The translations under genes and the position numbers were made by a program. Positions 8,698 to 17,165 of a stretch of 64,000 nucleotides of DNA are shown in pieces. Under the pieces are notes generated by a model. It saw only the letters and a list, made by a program, of their open reading frames with translations, did not search any database and was not told where the DNA came from. How positions within the stretch are numbered: the stretch's first letter is position 1; every line of letters starts with the position of its first letter. This DNA comes from Bradyrhizobium viridifuturi. GTDB taxonomy: Bacteria > Pseudomonadota > Alphaproteobacteria > Rhizobiales > Xanthobacteraceae. The stretch spans positions 1 to 64,000 of the forward strand of contig NZ_LGTB01000029.1 in NCBI RefSeq assembly GCF_001238275.1, written 5' to 3'.

Positions 8698-9786
8698 ATG
8701 AAGGCCGCCGTCCTGCATGAAGTCAATCAGCCGCTGGTGATCGAGGATGTCAGCGTGCCCAATCCGGGGCCGCGCGAGGTCCTGATCCGCACCGCGGTCG
8801 CGGGCCTCTGTCATTCCGACCTGCATTTCATGGAAGGGCTTTATCCGCATCCGCTGCCTGCGGTCCTCGGCCATGAATCGGCCGGCGTGGTCGAGAAGGT
8901 CGGCTCCGACGTCAATTACGTGAAGCCCGGCGATCACGTCGTGACTTGTCTGTCGGTGTTCTGCGGCACCTGCGACAACTGCACCACCGGCCGCACGGTG
9001 CTCTGCACCGACACCACGGTGAAGATGCTTCCCGGCGCCTCCAATCGGCTGTCCTGGGGCCGGAAGGAGAAGCTCAACCAGTTCCTCAATCTGTCGTCGT
9101 TCGCCGAGCAGATGCTGGTGCACGAGAATGCCATCGTCAAGATCAAGAAGGAGATGCCGCTCGATCTCGCCGCACTGATCGGCTGCGGCGTCATCACCGG
9201 CTACGGCGCGGTGGTGAACACCGCGAAGGTGACCGCCGGCGAGACCGTGGCCGTGATCGGCTGCGGCGGCGTCGGCATGGCCGCGATCAACGGCGCGCAG
9301 ATCGCCGGCGCTGGCCGCATCATCGCCATCGACACCAACCCGGCCAAGCTGCAGCTTGCGACCAAGCTCGGCGCCACCGACATCGTCGACCCGGCCCGCG
9401 GCGACGTGGTCCAGCAGGTGCGCGAGATCACCGGCGGCGGCGTGCAGCACTCCTTCGAGGTGCTCGGCCGCAAGGACACCGCCGAGCAGGCCTTTGCCAT
9501 GCTGGCCGCGGGCGGCACCGCGACCATCGTCGGCATGATCCCGTTCGGCCAGAAGATCGAGCTGCACGGCTTCGACTTCCTGCGCGAGCGCCGCATCCAG
9601 GGTTCGTCGATGGGCTCCAACCACTTCCGTGTCGACATGCCGCGCCTCGTCGACTTCTACATGCGTGGCAGGCTGCATCTGGAAGATTGGATCTCGGCCA
9701 AGCTGAAGCTCAGCGAGATCAACGAGGGCTTTGCCAACATGAAAGCCGGCAAGACGCTGCGCAGCGTGATCATGTTCGATAGCTGA
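8698..9786 (+). CDS. zinc-dependent alcohol dehydrogenase (class III-like MDR)
   Basis: This 362-residue medium-chain dehydrogenase has the catalytic zinc ligands in GLCHSDLHF and the GHE motif. The structural zinc cysteines lie in FCGTCDNC and VLC. The NAD-binding motif is GCGGVGMAA, with the acidic Asp of AIDTN favouring NAD over NADP. It resembles the alcohol dehydrogenases that oxidise larger alcohols coupled to acyl-CoA pathways. AAGGGAG lies seven bases before the ATG. It is 52 bases behind the acyl-CoA dehydrogenase on the same strand, so co-transcription is likely. Substrate not predictable. Confidence 0.9.
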   Translation: MKAAVLHEVNQPLVIEDVSVPNPGPREVLIRTAVAGLCHSDLHFMEGLYPHPLPAVLGHESAGVVEKVGSDVNYVKPGDHVVTCLSVFCGTCDNCTTGRTVLCTDTTVKMLPGASNRLSWGRKEKLNQFLNLSSFAEQMLVHENAIVKIKKEMPLDLAALIGCGVITGYGAVVNTAKVTAGETVAVIGCGGVGMAAINGAQIAGAGRIIAIDTNPAKLQLATKLGATDIVDPARGDVVQQVREITGGGVQHSFEVLGRKDTAEQAFAMLAAGGTATIVGMIPFGQKIELHGFDFLRERRIQGSSMGSNHFRVDMPRLVDFYMRGRLHLEDWISAKLKLSEINEGFANMKAGKTLRSVIMFDS

Positions 9787-9794
9787 GATTGTTT

Positions 9795-9937
9795 CGTCCC
9801 GGCTCTAGTCGCGCAGTTGCGCACGCGAGCCGGGACCGATACGCCGTGGCTGTGCTTTGGGCAGTGGTGGACGGCCTTCTTGGCTAACCACAAACAATGG
9901 TGGTTATGGGTCCCGACATTCGCCGGGACGACGGTTG
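9795..9937. repeat. interspersed palindromic repeats, family B
   Basis: A perfect 10-bp inverted repeat (GTCCCGGCTC at 9796 and GAGCCGGGAC at 9827) is followed by a unit reading GGTTATGGGTCCCG and CGGGACGAC. The same words recur at 19349, 22338, 41865 and 55000. The first hairpin lies nine bases after the alcohol dehydrogenase stop and may serve as its transcript end. Confidence 0.7.
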
Positions 9938-9952
9938 AGATTGTGATCGGGT

Positions 9953-10306
9953 TCACCGCGCGACGTGCGCGGACACCGCGAGCCATTTCCCGTTCTGCCT
10001 CGCCCAGCAATCGGTGTAGCGGCCATAGGCCTGTTCGCCGTCCGCGGTGGTGTAGCTGGTACGGGCGTGGATGATGGCGAAATCGCCGAGGATGCGGATC
10101 TTGACGTCCTCGGCCTTCAGGCCCTTGATCTTCACCGGGATCGCCGTCTGCTTCAGGAAGGCGGCGCGGTCGACCAGGCTCTTGTCGGGATTGGAGCAGT
10201 AGAAGTCCTGCGCCAGGATTTCATCGAAGCGCTTGACGTCGCAGTTCTGCACCGAGTCGACGTAGTCCTTGTTGAGTTTCGTCAGCTCTTCGAGGTCGTT
10301 GCTCAT
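9953..10306 (-). CDS. NTF2-like/SnoaL-type protein (DUF4440-like)
   Basis: This 117-residue protein has the NTF2-like fold pattern. It opens with a helix (LTKLNKDYVDSVQNCDVKRFDEILA) and then alternates strands with AIIHARTSYT and the aromatic-rich YGRYTDCWARQNGKWL near the end. Family members include small isomerases, dehydratases and ligand binders. GGAGG lies six bases before the ATG at 10306. It is flanked by repeats and convergent with the alcohol dehydrogenase. No specific ligand can be assigned. Confidence 0.8.
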   Translation of the reverse strand: MSNDLEELTKLNKDYVDSVQNCDVKRFDEILAQDFYCSNPDKSLVDRAAFLKQTAIPVKIKGLKAEDVKIRILGDFAIIHARTSYTTADGEQAYGRYTDCWARQNGKWLAVSAHVAR

Positions 10307-10327
10307 TGGTTTCCTCCCTGGTCCCTT

Positions 10328-10479
10328 CGACATTGCGAGGCGCCAACGGGTCGCGCGAACGCGCGCCCGATGACAGGCTCGGCGACGAAGCAATCCATGC
10401 CTCCGCATGTGCGGATATATGGATTGCTTCTGCCTTCGCCAAAGGCTTCGGCGGACAAGTCGCTTCGCTCGCAATGACG
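10328..10479. repeat. interspersed palindromic repeat, family A (long copy)
   Basis: ATTGCGAGG at the left and CTCGCAATGACG at the right, with inner GAAGCAATCCAT and ATGGATTGCTTC arms, form a second copy of the element at 5954. This copy carries extra arms (GCGCGCG and ATGACAGGCTC) that lengthen it to about 150 bases. It fills the gap between the NTF2-like gene and the amidase gene. Confidence 0.75.
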
Positions 10480-10490
10480 GCGCGCGTCAT

Positions 10491-11963
10491 TCAATCGTTG
10501 AACATCTTCGGCGGCGCGAAGCCGCCGAACTCGCGCTCGATCAGCTCGGCGAGCTTCAGCGGCGTGCGGTCCTCCAGCATGGGGCCGACGATCTGCACGC
10601 CCACCGGCAATCCGTCGGGCGCAAAGCCGGTCGGGATCGCGGTGGAGGGCAGGCCGGGCAGGGTTGCGATACCGGGCCAGGCGAGCTGGTCGGTGTAGAC
10701 GTGCGGCTCGCCATCGATCGAAATCCGCCGCTGCTCCTGGTCGGGCGCGTGATCGTGCGGATAGGCCGGCGTCGGCATGATCGGGCAGATCACCGCGTCG
10801 AACGATTTGAACAGCTCGCGCCATTGCGCGCGCAGTCGCGAGCGGGCGTAGGTCGCCTGCACCCAGTCGCGATGGCTGAGCGCGATACCGCGGAGCCGCT
10901 CGGCCTGCAGGCTGTTGTCGCTGGCAGGCAGCGTGGCCGCCGCGGCGCAGGCGCCGGCATAGACCTCCGGCGGGAAGGACGCCGCAAGGAACGACAGCAG
11001 CATCCGCATATAAAGCCGCGAGGACGTCGCGAAATCCGGCAGCAGCGGGCTCGAACGCGATACCTTCGCGCCGGCCTTGTCGAGATTGCTGGCGAGCTTG
11101 TCGATGCTGCCGCGAACCGCTCTGTCGGTCGGCAGCACCGGATCGGTGTCGATGACGAGGACGCGGAAATCCTTCAAGTTGGTATGCCGTGCCGCCGGCA
11201 AGTCGAGCTTGTAGGCCTTGCCGGCATCGAGCGGATCGGGGCCGGCCATCACGTCGAGCAGCAGCGACAGGTCGGCCGCGCCGCGCGCCATCGGGCCGAT
11301 CACCGCAAGGTCGCGCTCGTAGATGATCGGCGGCGCCGGCGGTGCGGTGTGGCCGCGCGACGCCAGCAGATTGAAGGTCGGCTTATGCGCATAGATGCCG
11401 CAGTGGAAGCCGGGCACGCGCAGTGAGCCGCCGATGTCGGAGCCGAGCGACAGCGCGCCGTAGCCCGCGGCAAGTGCCGCCGCCGATCCGCCGGAGGAGC
11501 CGCCCGGCGTGCGGCCGAGGTCGTAGGGGTTGTTGGTGGTGCCGTAGATCTCGTTATAGCTCTGCCAGTCGGCGAGCCCGACCGGCACGTTGGTCTTGCC
11601 GAGGATCACGCCGCCGGCATCTTTCACCCGCGTGATCGCGAGCGCGTCCTCGGTCGGCGTAAAATCCTTGTGCGGCGGGAAGCCCCAGGTGGTCGGCAAT
11701 CCGGCGACGTTGAAGGATTCCTTCACCGTCATGGGAATGCCGAGCAGCGGCCTGTGCTCGCCGCGCGCGATTGCGGCATCGGCGGCACGGGCGGCAGCGA
11801 GGCCTCGCTCGAAATCGCGCACGCAGACCGCGTTGACCTTGCCGTCATGGCGCTCGATGCGGCCGATCGCATCCTCCGCGAGCTCCACGGCCGAAACCTG
11901 CTTGTTGCGCAGCGCCTCCGACAATTCGACGGCGGTCTTGAAACTCCATTGCGATTTGGCCAC
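10491..11963 (-). CDS. amidase signature family hydrolase
   Basis: This 490-residue amidase of the Ser-cisSer-Lys class hydrolyses a carboxamide. The catalytic lysine is in GIPMTVKESF (about residue 81). The glycine/serine-rich signature with the cis-serine is GRTPGGSSGGSAAAL, and the nucleophile serine is in SDIGGSLR. The C-terminal GLPVGVQIVGP is the usual family ending. Several members act on aryl or alkyl amides; GatA is less likely because no gatC or gatB is adjacent. It stands alone on the minus strand before a cytochrome b561 gene of the same direction. Substrate unknown. Confidence 0.9.
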   Translation of the reverse strand: MAKSQWSFKTAVELSEALRNKQVSAVELAEDAIGRIERHDGKVNAVCVRDFERGLAAARAADAAIARGEHRPLLGIPMTVKESFNVAGLPTTWGFPPHKDFTPTEDALAITRVKDAGGVILGKTNVPVGLADWQSYNEIYGTTNNPYDLGRTPGGSSGGSAAALAAGYGALSLGSDIGGSLRVPGFHCGIYAHKPTFNLLASRGHTAPPAPPIIYERDLAVIGPMARGAADLSLLLDVMAGPDPLDAGKAYKLDLPAARHTNLKDFRVLVIDTDPVLPTDRAVRGSIDKLASNLDKAGAKVSRSSPLLPDFATSSRLYMRMLLSFLAASFPPEVYAGACAAAATLPASDNSLQAERLRGIALSHRDWVQATYARSRLRAQWRELFKSFDAVICPIMPTPAYPHDHAPDQEQRRISIDGEPHVYTDQLAWPGIATLPGLPSTAIPTGFAPDGLPVGVQIVGPMLEDRTPLKLAELIEREFGGFAPPKMFND

Positions 11964-12045
11964 GGCGTGCTCCCTGATTTTGGCGGATCATGCGCAGAAT
12001 GGAGCAGTCGGGCAAGGCCGGCTTGATCGCGATTGCGCCGACAAC

Positions 12046-12576
12046 CTAGCCCGGGAGCATACGCTGCATGATGCGGTCGCGGTAGATCAATAGGTGCACT
12101 AGCGCTGTCGCGACGTGGAGGCAGATCAGCACGAGAAGGGACCATTCAGCGGCCTGATGCAGGCCATCGATCGCCTTCCCTGCCGCCGCATTGTCCGAGG
12201 CCAGCATAGGCAGCGGCATCATGTATAGGAACGAGACGGTCCAGCCGCGAAATGATGCAAACAGCCAGCCGCTGACGGTCGTTGCCAGCACAAGAACATA
12301 GAGCATCCAGTGTACGGCTTCCGAGCTCAGCCGTTGCCAGGCCGGAAGCGTACTCTCCGGCGCAACCGGATGTGTCAATCTCCAGATGAACCGAACCAAG
12401 ATCAGAACCAGGATGATGATGCCGAACGAAATGTGAAAGGTCATGGCGGCGCCAGGCGCCTGGCCGCGATGAATGTCCGGCATCAGCCAGCCAATCGGAT
12501 ATTGCACGGCCAGCAGGGCGACGATCACCCAATGCAGCAGCTTCGCGGTGGTGCCGTAGTGCGGACGGTCGGTCAT
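12046..12576 (-). CDS. cytochrome b561 family protein
   Basis: This 176-residue integral membrane di-haem protein has four hydrophobic helices. Likely haem-ligand histidines are in helix 1 (KLLHWVIV), helix 2 (MTFHISFG) and helix 4 (LICLHVATALVHLL). The last has the spacing typical of the bacterial b561/CybB family, which carries electrons to or from quinone. GAGGAG lies four bases before the ATG at 12576. It stands between the amidase and an envelope protein gene, all minus strand. The redox partner is not evident. Confidence 0.9.
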   Translation of the reverse strand: MTDRPHYGTTAKLLHWVIVALLAVQYPIGWLMPDIHRGQAPGAAMTFHISFGIIILVLILVRFIWRLTHPVAPESTLPAWQRLSSEAVHWMLYVLVLATTVSGWLFASFRGWTVSFLYMMPLPMLASDNAAAGKAIDGLHQAAEWSLLVLICLHVATALVHLLIYRDRIMQRMLPG

Positions 12577-12613
12577 GGACTCCTCAAGCCGATTCTGAAG
12601 CCGTCCGGACAGT

Positions 12614-13480
12614 CTAATACGGCGTGCTGCGCGCCGACAGATGCGCCATCGGATTGATGGCTCCGCTCGCGCTGGCGCGCTGGCTGTCCTGCTTCGCTCC
12701 GGGCACTGGAAAGGCATAACCAATGATGGTCTTGACGACGAACCGGTCGGATGCGCGGGTCAGGCCGTAGCCGACGCCGAAATCGATGTCGACGTCACCC
12801 ACCTTGAAGTCGGTCACTGCGAACAAGGTATGCTGCTGTTCGGCGAGGGGGCCGAAATTGCCGATTTTGCCGAAATCGGCATAGTATTCGAGCCCGACAT
12901 ACAGATCGTCCTTCAGCTTGCGCGCCACGCGTGCGGCAGGCGCGAAATCCGCCTCGCCATATCGGCCGAAGCCGATATCGACGATCGGGTTGACGATGAA
13001 TTCATAGTCCGCATTGCGCACGCCGACGATCGGCCGGATCTCGAGACCCCAGCGGGTCTGCGCGAATTTCGGCATCTCGTAGCTGAGCTCGAAATTGATG
13101 CCGTAGAACAAATTGCGGTTATCGGCGTTGGGCGAGACGAACAGCGTGCGCAGCTTGAAGGCGTCGGACAGGAACTGCCGGTCCTGCACGGCAAACGGCA
13201 GATAGAGCCCGAGCTCCCACCAATCCGTCATGCCATAGGCAAATTCCGGCGTGCCGTTGAGGCTGTGGTTGGACGGAAAACCGCCGGGAAAGGGCGGATC
13301 CTTCTGGCCGATGCCGACATAGTTGAGATGCTGCTGGACGGTGAGCTGGCCGACCGCCGCGATCCCGGCGTTGTAGACCTGGATTTCGTCGGTTGCTTGT
13401 GCCTGGCTGCTGTATCCGACCGCAGCGAGCGCAAGCAGCGCCGCGCCGGCAGTATCTCGATATTGGTGTCGGGATCGCAT
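12614..13480 (-). CDS. exported beta-barrel-like envelope protein
   Basis: This 288-residue protein has a signal peptide ending near SQAQA-TDEIQ (residues 1-29). The mature part is rich in alternating polar and aromatic strands (WWELGLYLPF, GLEYYADFG, VDIDFGVGYGLT), as in outer-membrane beta-barrels. It shows no known enzymatic motif. Homologues are usually called hypothetical or transporter-like outer-membrane proteins. The last 25 residues are serine/alanine-rich and might be a tail outside the barrel. It lies between the b561 and mbfA genes in the same orientation. Function unknown. Confidence 0.65.
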   Translation of the reverse strand: MRSRHQYRDTAGAALLALAAVGYSSQAQATDEIQVYNAGIAAVGQLTVQQHLNYVGIGQKDPPFPGGFPSNHSLNGTPEFAYGMTDWWELGLYLPFAVQDRQFLSDAFKLRTLFVSPNADNRNLFYGINFELSYEMPKFAQTRWGLEIRPIVGVRNADYEFIVNPIVDIGFGRYGEADFAPAARVARKLKDDLYVGLEYYADFGKIGNFGPLAEQQHTLFAVTDFKVGDVDIDFGVGYGLTRASDRFVVKTIIGYAFPVPGAKQDSQRASASGAINPMAHLSARSTPY

Positions 13481-13496
13481 CGGTGACCTCGCCGTC

Positions 13497-14467
13497 CTAT
13501 GCCGCGCCGATCAATATGCCGACCGCGAGCACGATCGCGCCGCCCAGCACGATCTGGAACACCGCCTGCAGGAATGGTGTGTCCATGTAGCGCGAGCGGA
13601 TGAAGGCGATCGCCCACAATTCGAAGAACACCACGATCCCGGCGATCGCGGTCGCGATCCAGAACGCATTCGCCCACGAATCGGGAACGAGATAGGGGAT
13701 GGTGTGGCCGAGACCGCCGAGCGTCGTCATCAATCCGCAGGTCATGCCGCGCAGCCAGGGCGAGCCGCGGCCGGTCAGCGAGCCGTCATCGGACAACGCC
13801 TCGGCAAAGCCCATGCTGATGCCGGCACCGATCGAGGCGGCGAGGCCGACCAGGAACGTCTGCCAGTTATGATGGGTGGCGAAAGCGGCAGCGAATAGTG
13901 GCGCGAGCGTCGAGACCGAGCCGTCCATCAGTCCGGCGAGGCCCGGCTGCACATATTGCAACACGAACATCCGCCGCCGGGTGCGGTCTTCCTCGGCGCG
14001 CACATCGGGCTTGAGGATGTCGCCGGTCAGCTTGACCGCGAGTTTCTCGTGGCCCTTCTCCTCCTCGGCGAGATCGCCGAGCAGGCGGCGTACGCCGGTA
14101 TCCTCGGCCTTCTCGGCGGCTTGGCGTAGAAGCGCTCGGCCTCCAGCTCCATGGTCTCGACTTCCTTGCGGATGGTGTCGAGCGGCAAATTCTTGGTCAG
14201 CCAGATCGGTCGCCGGCGCAGGAAGCCTTTGACGTCCTCGCGCCGGATCGGCGGCAGATGCGCGCCGAAGCGCTGCTCGTAGGTTTCGAGCAGCCGGTGG
14301 CGGTGGCCGCGCTCCTCCTCCGCCATCTCCTCGAAGATCTTTGCGGTATCCGGATAGCGGCTGGCGAGGTCCTCGGCGAAGGACATGTAGATGCGGCTGT
14401 CCTCCTCCTCGGAGGCAATCGCGACCGCCAGCACCTCGCGCTCGGTCAGATCGGCGAAATTCTTCAC
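13497..14467 (-). pseudogene. mbfA: MbfA-type ferritin-like/VIT1 iron exporter, frameshifted
   Basis: This membrane-bound ferritin-like protein of about 323 residues exports iron and protects against iron and peroxide stress in rhizobia. The N-terminal erythrin/ferritin-like domain shows metal-ligand helices with [20 protein letters not shown] and METMELE-type patterns. The C-terminal part is the VIT1/Ccc1-like membrane domain with several helices ([35 protein letters not shown]). The halves are out of frame; near 14120 the coding strand has AAGCCGCC, and one G (AAGGCC) restores an EEEKGH helix and full length. The start is GTG at 14467 with AGAAGG seven bases upstream. A near-perfect Irr box (14496-14510) precedes it. 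Confidence 0.88.
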
Positions 14468-14495
14468 GGCAGCGCCTTCTTCAGTAAGTTTAGAA

Positions 14496-14510
14496 TTAGA
14501 ATAATTCTAA
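14496..14510. promoter_or_regulatory. iron control element (Irr box)
   Basis: The perfect inverted repeat TTAGAA-TAA-TTCTAA lies 28 bases before the mbfA start and matches the rhizobial ICE motif bound by Irr (TTTAGAA-N3-TTCTAAA type). Irr represses iron-storage and export genes when iron is low. A second TTTAGAA half-site begins at 14489, directly adjacent. Confidence 0.85.
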
Positions 14511-14634
14511 TATTGTGTGGGGCGGTTCGGGTCAATCCGGACGCCGTTTCGTCGTACCGTTTGTGATCACGATCACGGGAACCGGGTGATCCCTTGCCCG
14601 TTCGAGTTCCTGCTGCTCATGACCGGGGGACGCA

Positions 14635-15357
14635 ATGACGACCGTCAAATATCGCCTGAACGACGCGCGCCTGGCGCCGCGGCGGACCAAGCTCGAGATT
14701 CCGGGCTGGTCGGGCACACGTGAACCGCGCACCGACGGTTCACGTGAGCAGGTCTGGCATTGCGTACCGTTCTCGGAGGGCGCGCAATACGGGATCGAGC
14801 TGTTCTACCCCTACGCCTTCGAACTGCACGTCACCACGCGTGACGGCCGTTTGCATCTTGATGCGGATTGGGGCGAGCCGCCCGACAGCGGCGTGCAGTG
14901 GCCGCCATTCCGGAATTTCGGCGACACATTCTACACCTACCAGATCCTGCTCGATCTCAAGGTCGAGCAGGGCATGGCGGTCCGCACCGAGCCGCATCCG
15001 CGCTTCTACACCGACCGCACCGACACCGTGCCGATCGCCGTTCCGGCGCTGATCCGCAACTGGTGGCCGATGATGTTCTTCTGCGTGTTCAAGGCGCCGG
15101 CCGAAGGGCGCACGCACATCTTCCGGCCGAACGAGCCGTTCGCGCAGATCATCGTGATCCCGGAGGAGGCGAACTTTCAGCTCGAGCCGATGGGCGAGGA
15201 GGAAGCCGCCGAGCGCGAATTGCAGGCGCGCCGCATCTACAGCAATCGGCCCAAACTGGCGGCCGGCACCGAATGGACCTCGTCGACCGACACGGTGTTC
15301 GACGGCACCTATCGCCATCTCCACCGCGCCGCCAAGGAGAAGGCGCGAGGAGACTGA
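14635..15357 (+). CDS. DUF6065-like hypothetical protein
   Basis: This 240-residue soluble protein has no signal peptide. It has conserved-looking aromatic segments (GIELFYPYAFELHV, IRNWWPMMFFCVFKAP, FRPNEPFAQIIVIPEE). The pattern is beta-rich with a closing basic helix, and resembles the DUF6065 family; no catalytic motif is evident. The coding sequence contains a perfect 11-bp inverted repeat (14717-14727 and 14736-14746). It is divergent from mbfA across 167 bases and convergent with the histidine-rich gene. Function unknown. Confidence 0.65.
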   Translation: MTTVKYRLNDARLAPRRTKLEIPGWSGTREPRTDGSREQVWHCVPFSEGAQYGIELFYPYAFELHVTTRDGRLHLDADWGEPPDSGVQWPPFRNFGDTFYTYQILLDLKVEQGMAVRTEPHPRFYTDRTDTVPIAVPALIRNWWPMMFFCVFKAPAEGRTHIFRPNEPFAQIIVIPEEANFQLEPMGEEEAAERELQARRIYSNRPKLAAGTEWTSSTDTVFDGTYRHLHRAAKEKARGD

Positions 15358-15385
15358 GGCGTCGTCGCATCATCGCAGGCAAACC

Positions 15386-15407
15386 AACGGGGCCCGCAGG
15401 CCCCGTT
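15386..15407. terminator. hairpin between convergent genes
   Basis: A perfect 9-bp stem (AACGGGGCC and GGCCCCGTT) with a 4-base loop lies between the convergent DUF6065-like and histidine-rich genes. It could act in both directions, but only two T residues follow, so termination strength is uncertain. Confidence 0.55.
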
Positions 15408-15431
15408 GTCGCATCGCCCAACCGCCGCGGC

Positions 15432-15809
15432 TCAGTAGTCGCGCCGATAGAAGCTGTGGTGATGATGGTGGTGGTGATGATGGTGATGGTATCGCCGATA
15501 GCGCGGCACCACGATGACCGGAGGTCCGTAGCCACGATCATAGCCGCGATAGTAGCCATGGTGGTGGTGATGGTGATGATGGTGGTGGTGATAGAACTGC
15601 GCGAGCTGGACGGTCTCGCGTGCCGGAGGAGGCGTCGCCTCGTCCAGGGCTTGCAGTTTTGCCGAGGCGTTGGTGATCGGCGCCAGCAATTCCGCGTAGG
15701 AGTTCGCCTGTAACACGTCAGTCGGCGCGGGTGCCGGCGCAGCTTGCGCGACCCCGAGCGCGCCTAGCGATGCGACAGCTCCCAACAGTCCGGCAATCTT
15801 CTTTTCCAT
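15432..15809 (-). CDS. secreted histidine-rich protein with two poly-His tracts
   Basis: This 125-residue protein has a signal peptide (residues 1-24, ending GVAQA-APAP). The mature part has a proline-rich helix, then two uninterrupted runs of eleven histidines separated by a tyrosine/arginine/glycine linker, ending FYRRDY. The tracts use both CAT and CAC codons, so they are not a simple DNA repeat. Such tracts bind Ni, Zn, Cu or Co, which suggests periplasmic metal buffering; no metallochaperone GTPase domain is present. GGAGGAGGA lies about five bases before the ATG at 15809. The neighbouring genes include the iron gene mbfA. Confidence 0.8.
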   Translation of the reverse strand: MEKKIAGLLGAVASLGALGVAQAAPAPAPTDVLQANSYAELLAPITNASAKLQALDEATPPPARETVQLAQFYHHHHHHHHHHHGYYRGYDRGYGPPVIVVPRYRRYHHHHHHHHHHHSFYRRDY

Positions 15810-15915
15810 AGTCCTCCTCCAGATCGGTCTGCCGGACAAGACCGGCTGACTGCAACGCCAGGTTCCAGGGAATGTTCCCGGAAATTTCCGGAGCATTTCC
15901 CTAAGCGTCAGCTCG

Positions 15916-17062
15916 CTATTGCGCCGCACGCGCGAGGAACTGGAGCAGCAGCCGGCTCACCTCGTCCGGCTGCTCCTGCTGCACCCAGTGGCCGGCGCCG
16001 TCGACCAGATGGCAGCCGATCATTTTGGTACAGGCCTTCGTCTGCATCGCCTCGAATACGCCGGGCCGTTGATAGGTCCCCCAATCCTGTTTGCCGGAGA
16101 TGAAGGCGGATGGCTGGTCGATGCTACGGCCGCTCCAGGTCTGCAATTCCGCCGTGAATGCGCCTGATGTGCCGCAGCGATACCATTGCAGCCCGCCCTG
16201 GAATCCCGTGCGCCGATATTCCGCGCTGTAGTAGGCGAGCTCGCGATCGGGCAGCCAGGTGTTGACGGCGATCGCCTCGCGCGACGGCATCTCCTCGGCG
16301 ACCGTCGCGGCCATGTCCTTGGCGAGATCCATCACGTAATAGGTCGGCAGTTTTGCCAGTTCACCTGCGGACCATGACTGCAGCGGATACGGCGTGTTGT
16401 CTTTCCAGTCCGCGCTCTTGTGATGGTAGTAGGCGCGCAGGAAATCGTGCACGCCCTGCGGCGCGTGATGCATGTCGCATTGGCCGGTCGAGTCGAATAG
16501 TACCATTGGTAATGCTTGCGCGGACGCGGCAGCGCGGCGAGGTCGCGATGCACGGGGTCCTCAGTCGCGGCTTCGCCGGTTCGTTGGCGATGTTGAACGG
16601 CAGTGACGGCGGACCCGCGAACGGCGCGCTCATCATCACGACGGCGCGGAACACGTCGGGGCGGATCAGCGCGCACCACGCTGCAACCGACGAGCCGAAA
16701 TCATGCCCGATCACCGCATCGACGTGCTGGTAGCCGACCGCCGCGACCAGTCCGAGCGCATCGCGCACCAGATTGGGCAGGCGGAAAGGGGCGAGATCGC
16801 CGTCATAATCCGCGCTCCAGCCCGTGGTGCGGCCATAGCCGCGCTGGTCCGGTGCGATCACGTGATAGCCGGCGGCGGCGAGGACAGGCATCACCTTGCG
16901 CCAGGAAAACGCCAGCTCCGGAAAGCCGTGCAGCAATAGCAGACAGGGCCGGCCTGCCGTCTCGAATCCGGATTCCAGCACATGCATGTTGAGGCCGTTG
17001 ATCCCGTCGACATAGCGCGAGCGGATGGTGGAAGGCAGCGGGACGTCGGGGAGGGCTTCCAT
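15916..17062 (-). pseudogene. alpha/beta-hydrolase, epoxide hydrolase-like, doubly frameshifted
   Basis: This soluble epoxide-hydrolase-like enzyme is about 382 residues. The N-terminal segment has the oxyanion motif HGFPE, the DQRGYGRT turn and the nucleophile elbow GHDFGS, whose Asp would be the nucleophile. The C-terminal segment supplies the cap (WYYST, HDFLRAYYHHKSADW) and the catalytic histidine in DGAGHWVQQE. Two breaks are seen: near 16573 the coding strand reads GCGAAGCC (GCGGAA expected), and near 16476 GCGACATG (GCGGAC expected). Each is cured by one added G. The ATG at 17062 has AGGTGA upstream. It is divergent from an exported-protein gene. Substrate unknown. Confidence 0.8.
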
Positions 17063-17165
17063 CTGGGATCACCTGTTGGGCATCGCCGCACAACCAGCGC
17101 ATTTGGCTGTATGCTGGCGGTCATTGTCGTGACGATAGCAACTTTGCCCAGGGGGTGCCTACCGC

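Noticed and set aside
6861-8726. 621-residue open frame antisense to the AidB-like acyl-CoA dehydrogenase
   Set aside because: It is a by-product of high third-position GC on the opposite strand; composition is Arg/His/Asp-rich with no family resemblance, while the plus strand carries clear acyl-CoA dehydrogenase motifs.
15440-15600. Trinucleotide repeat expansion at the poly-His tracts
   Set aside because: CAT and CAC codons are mixed irregularly, so the DNA is not a simple repeat.
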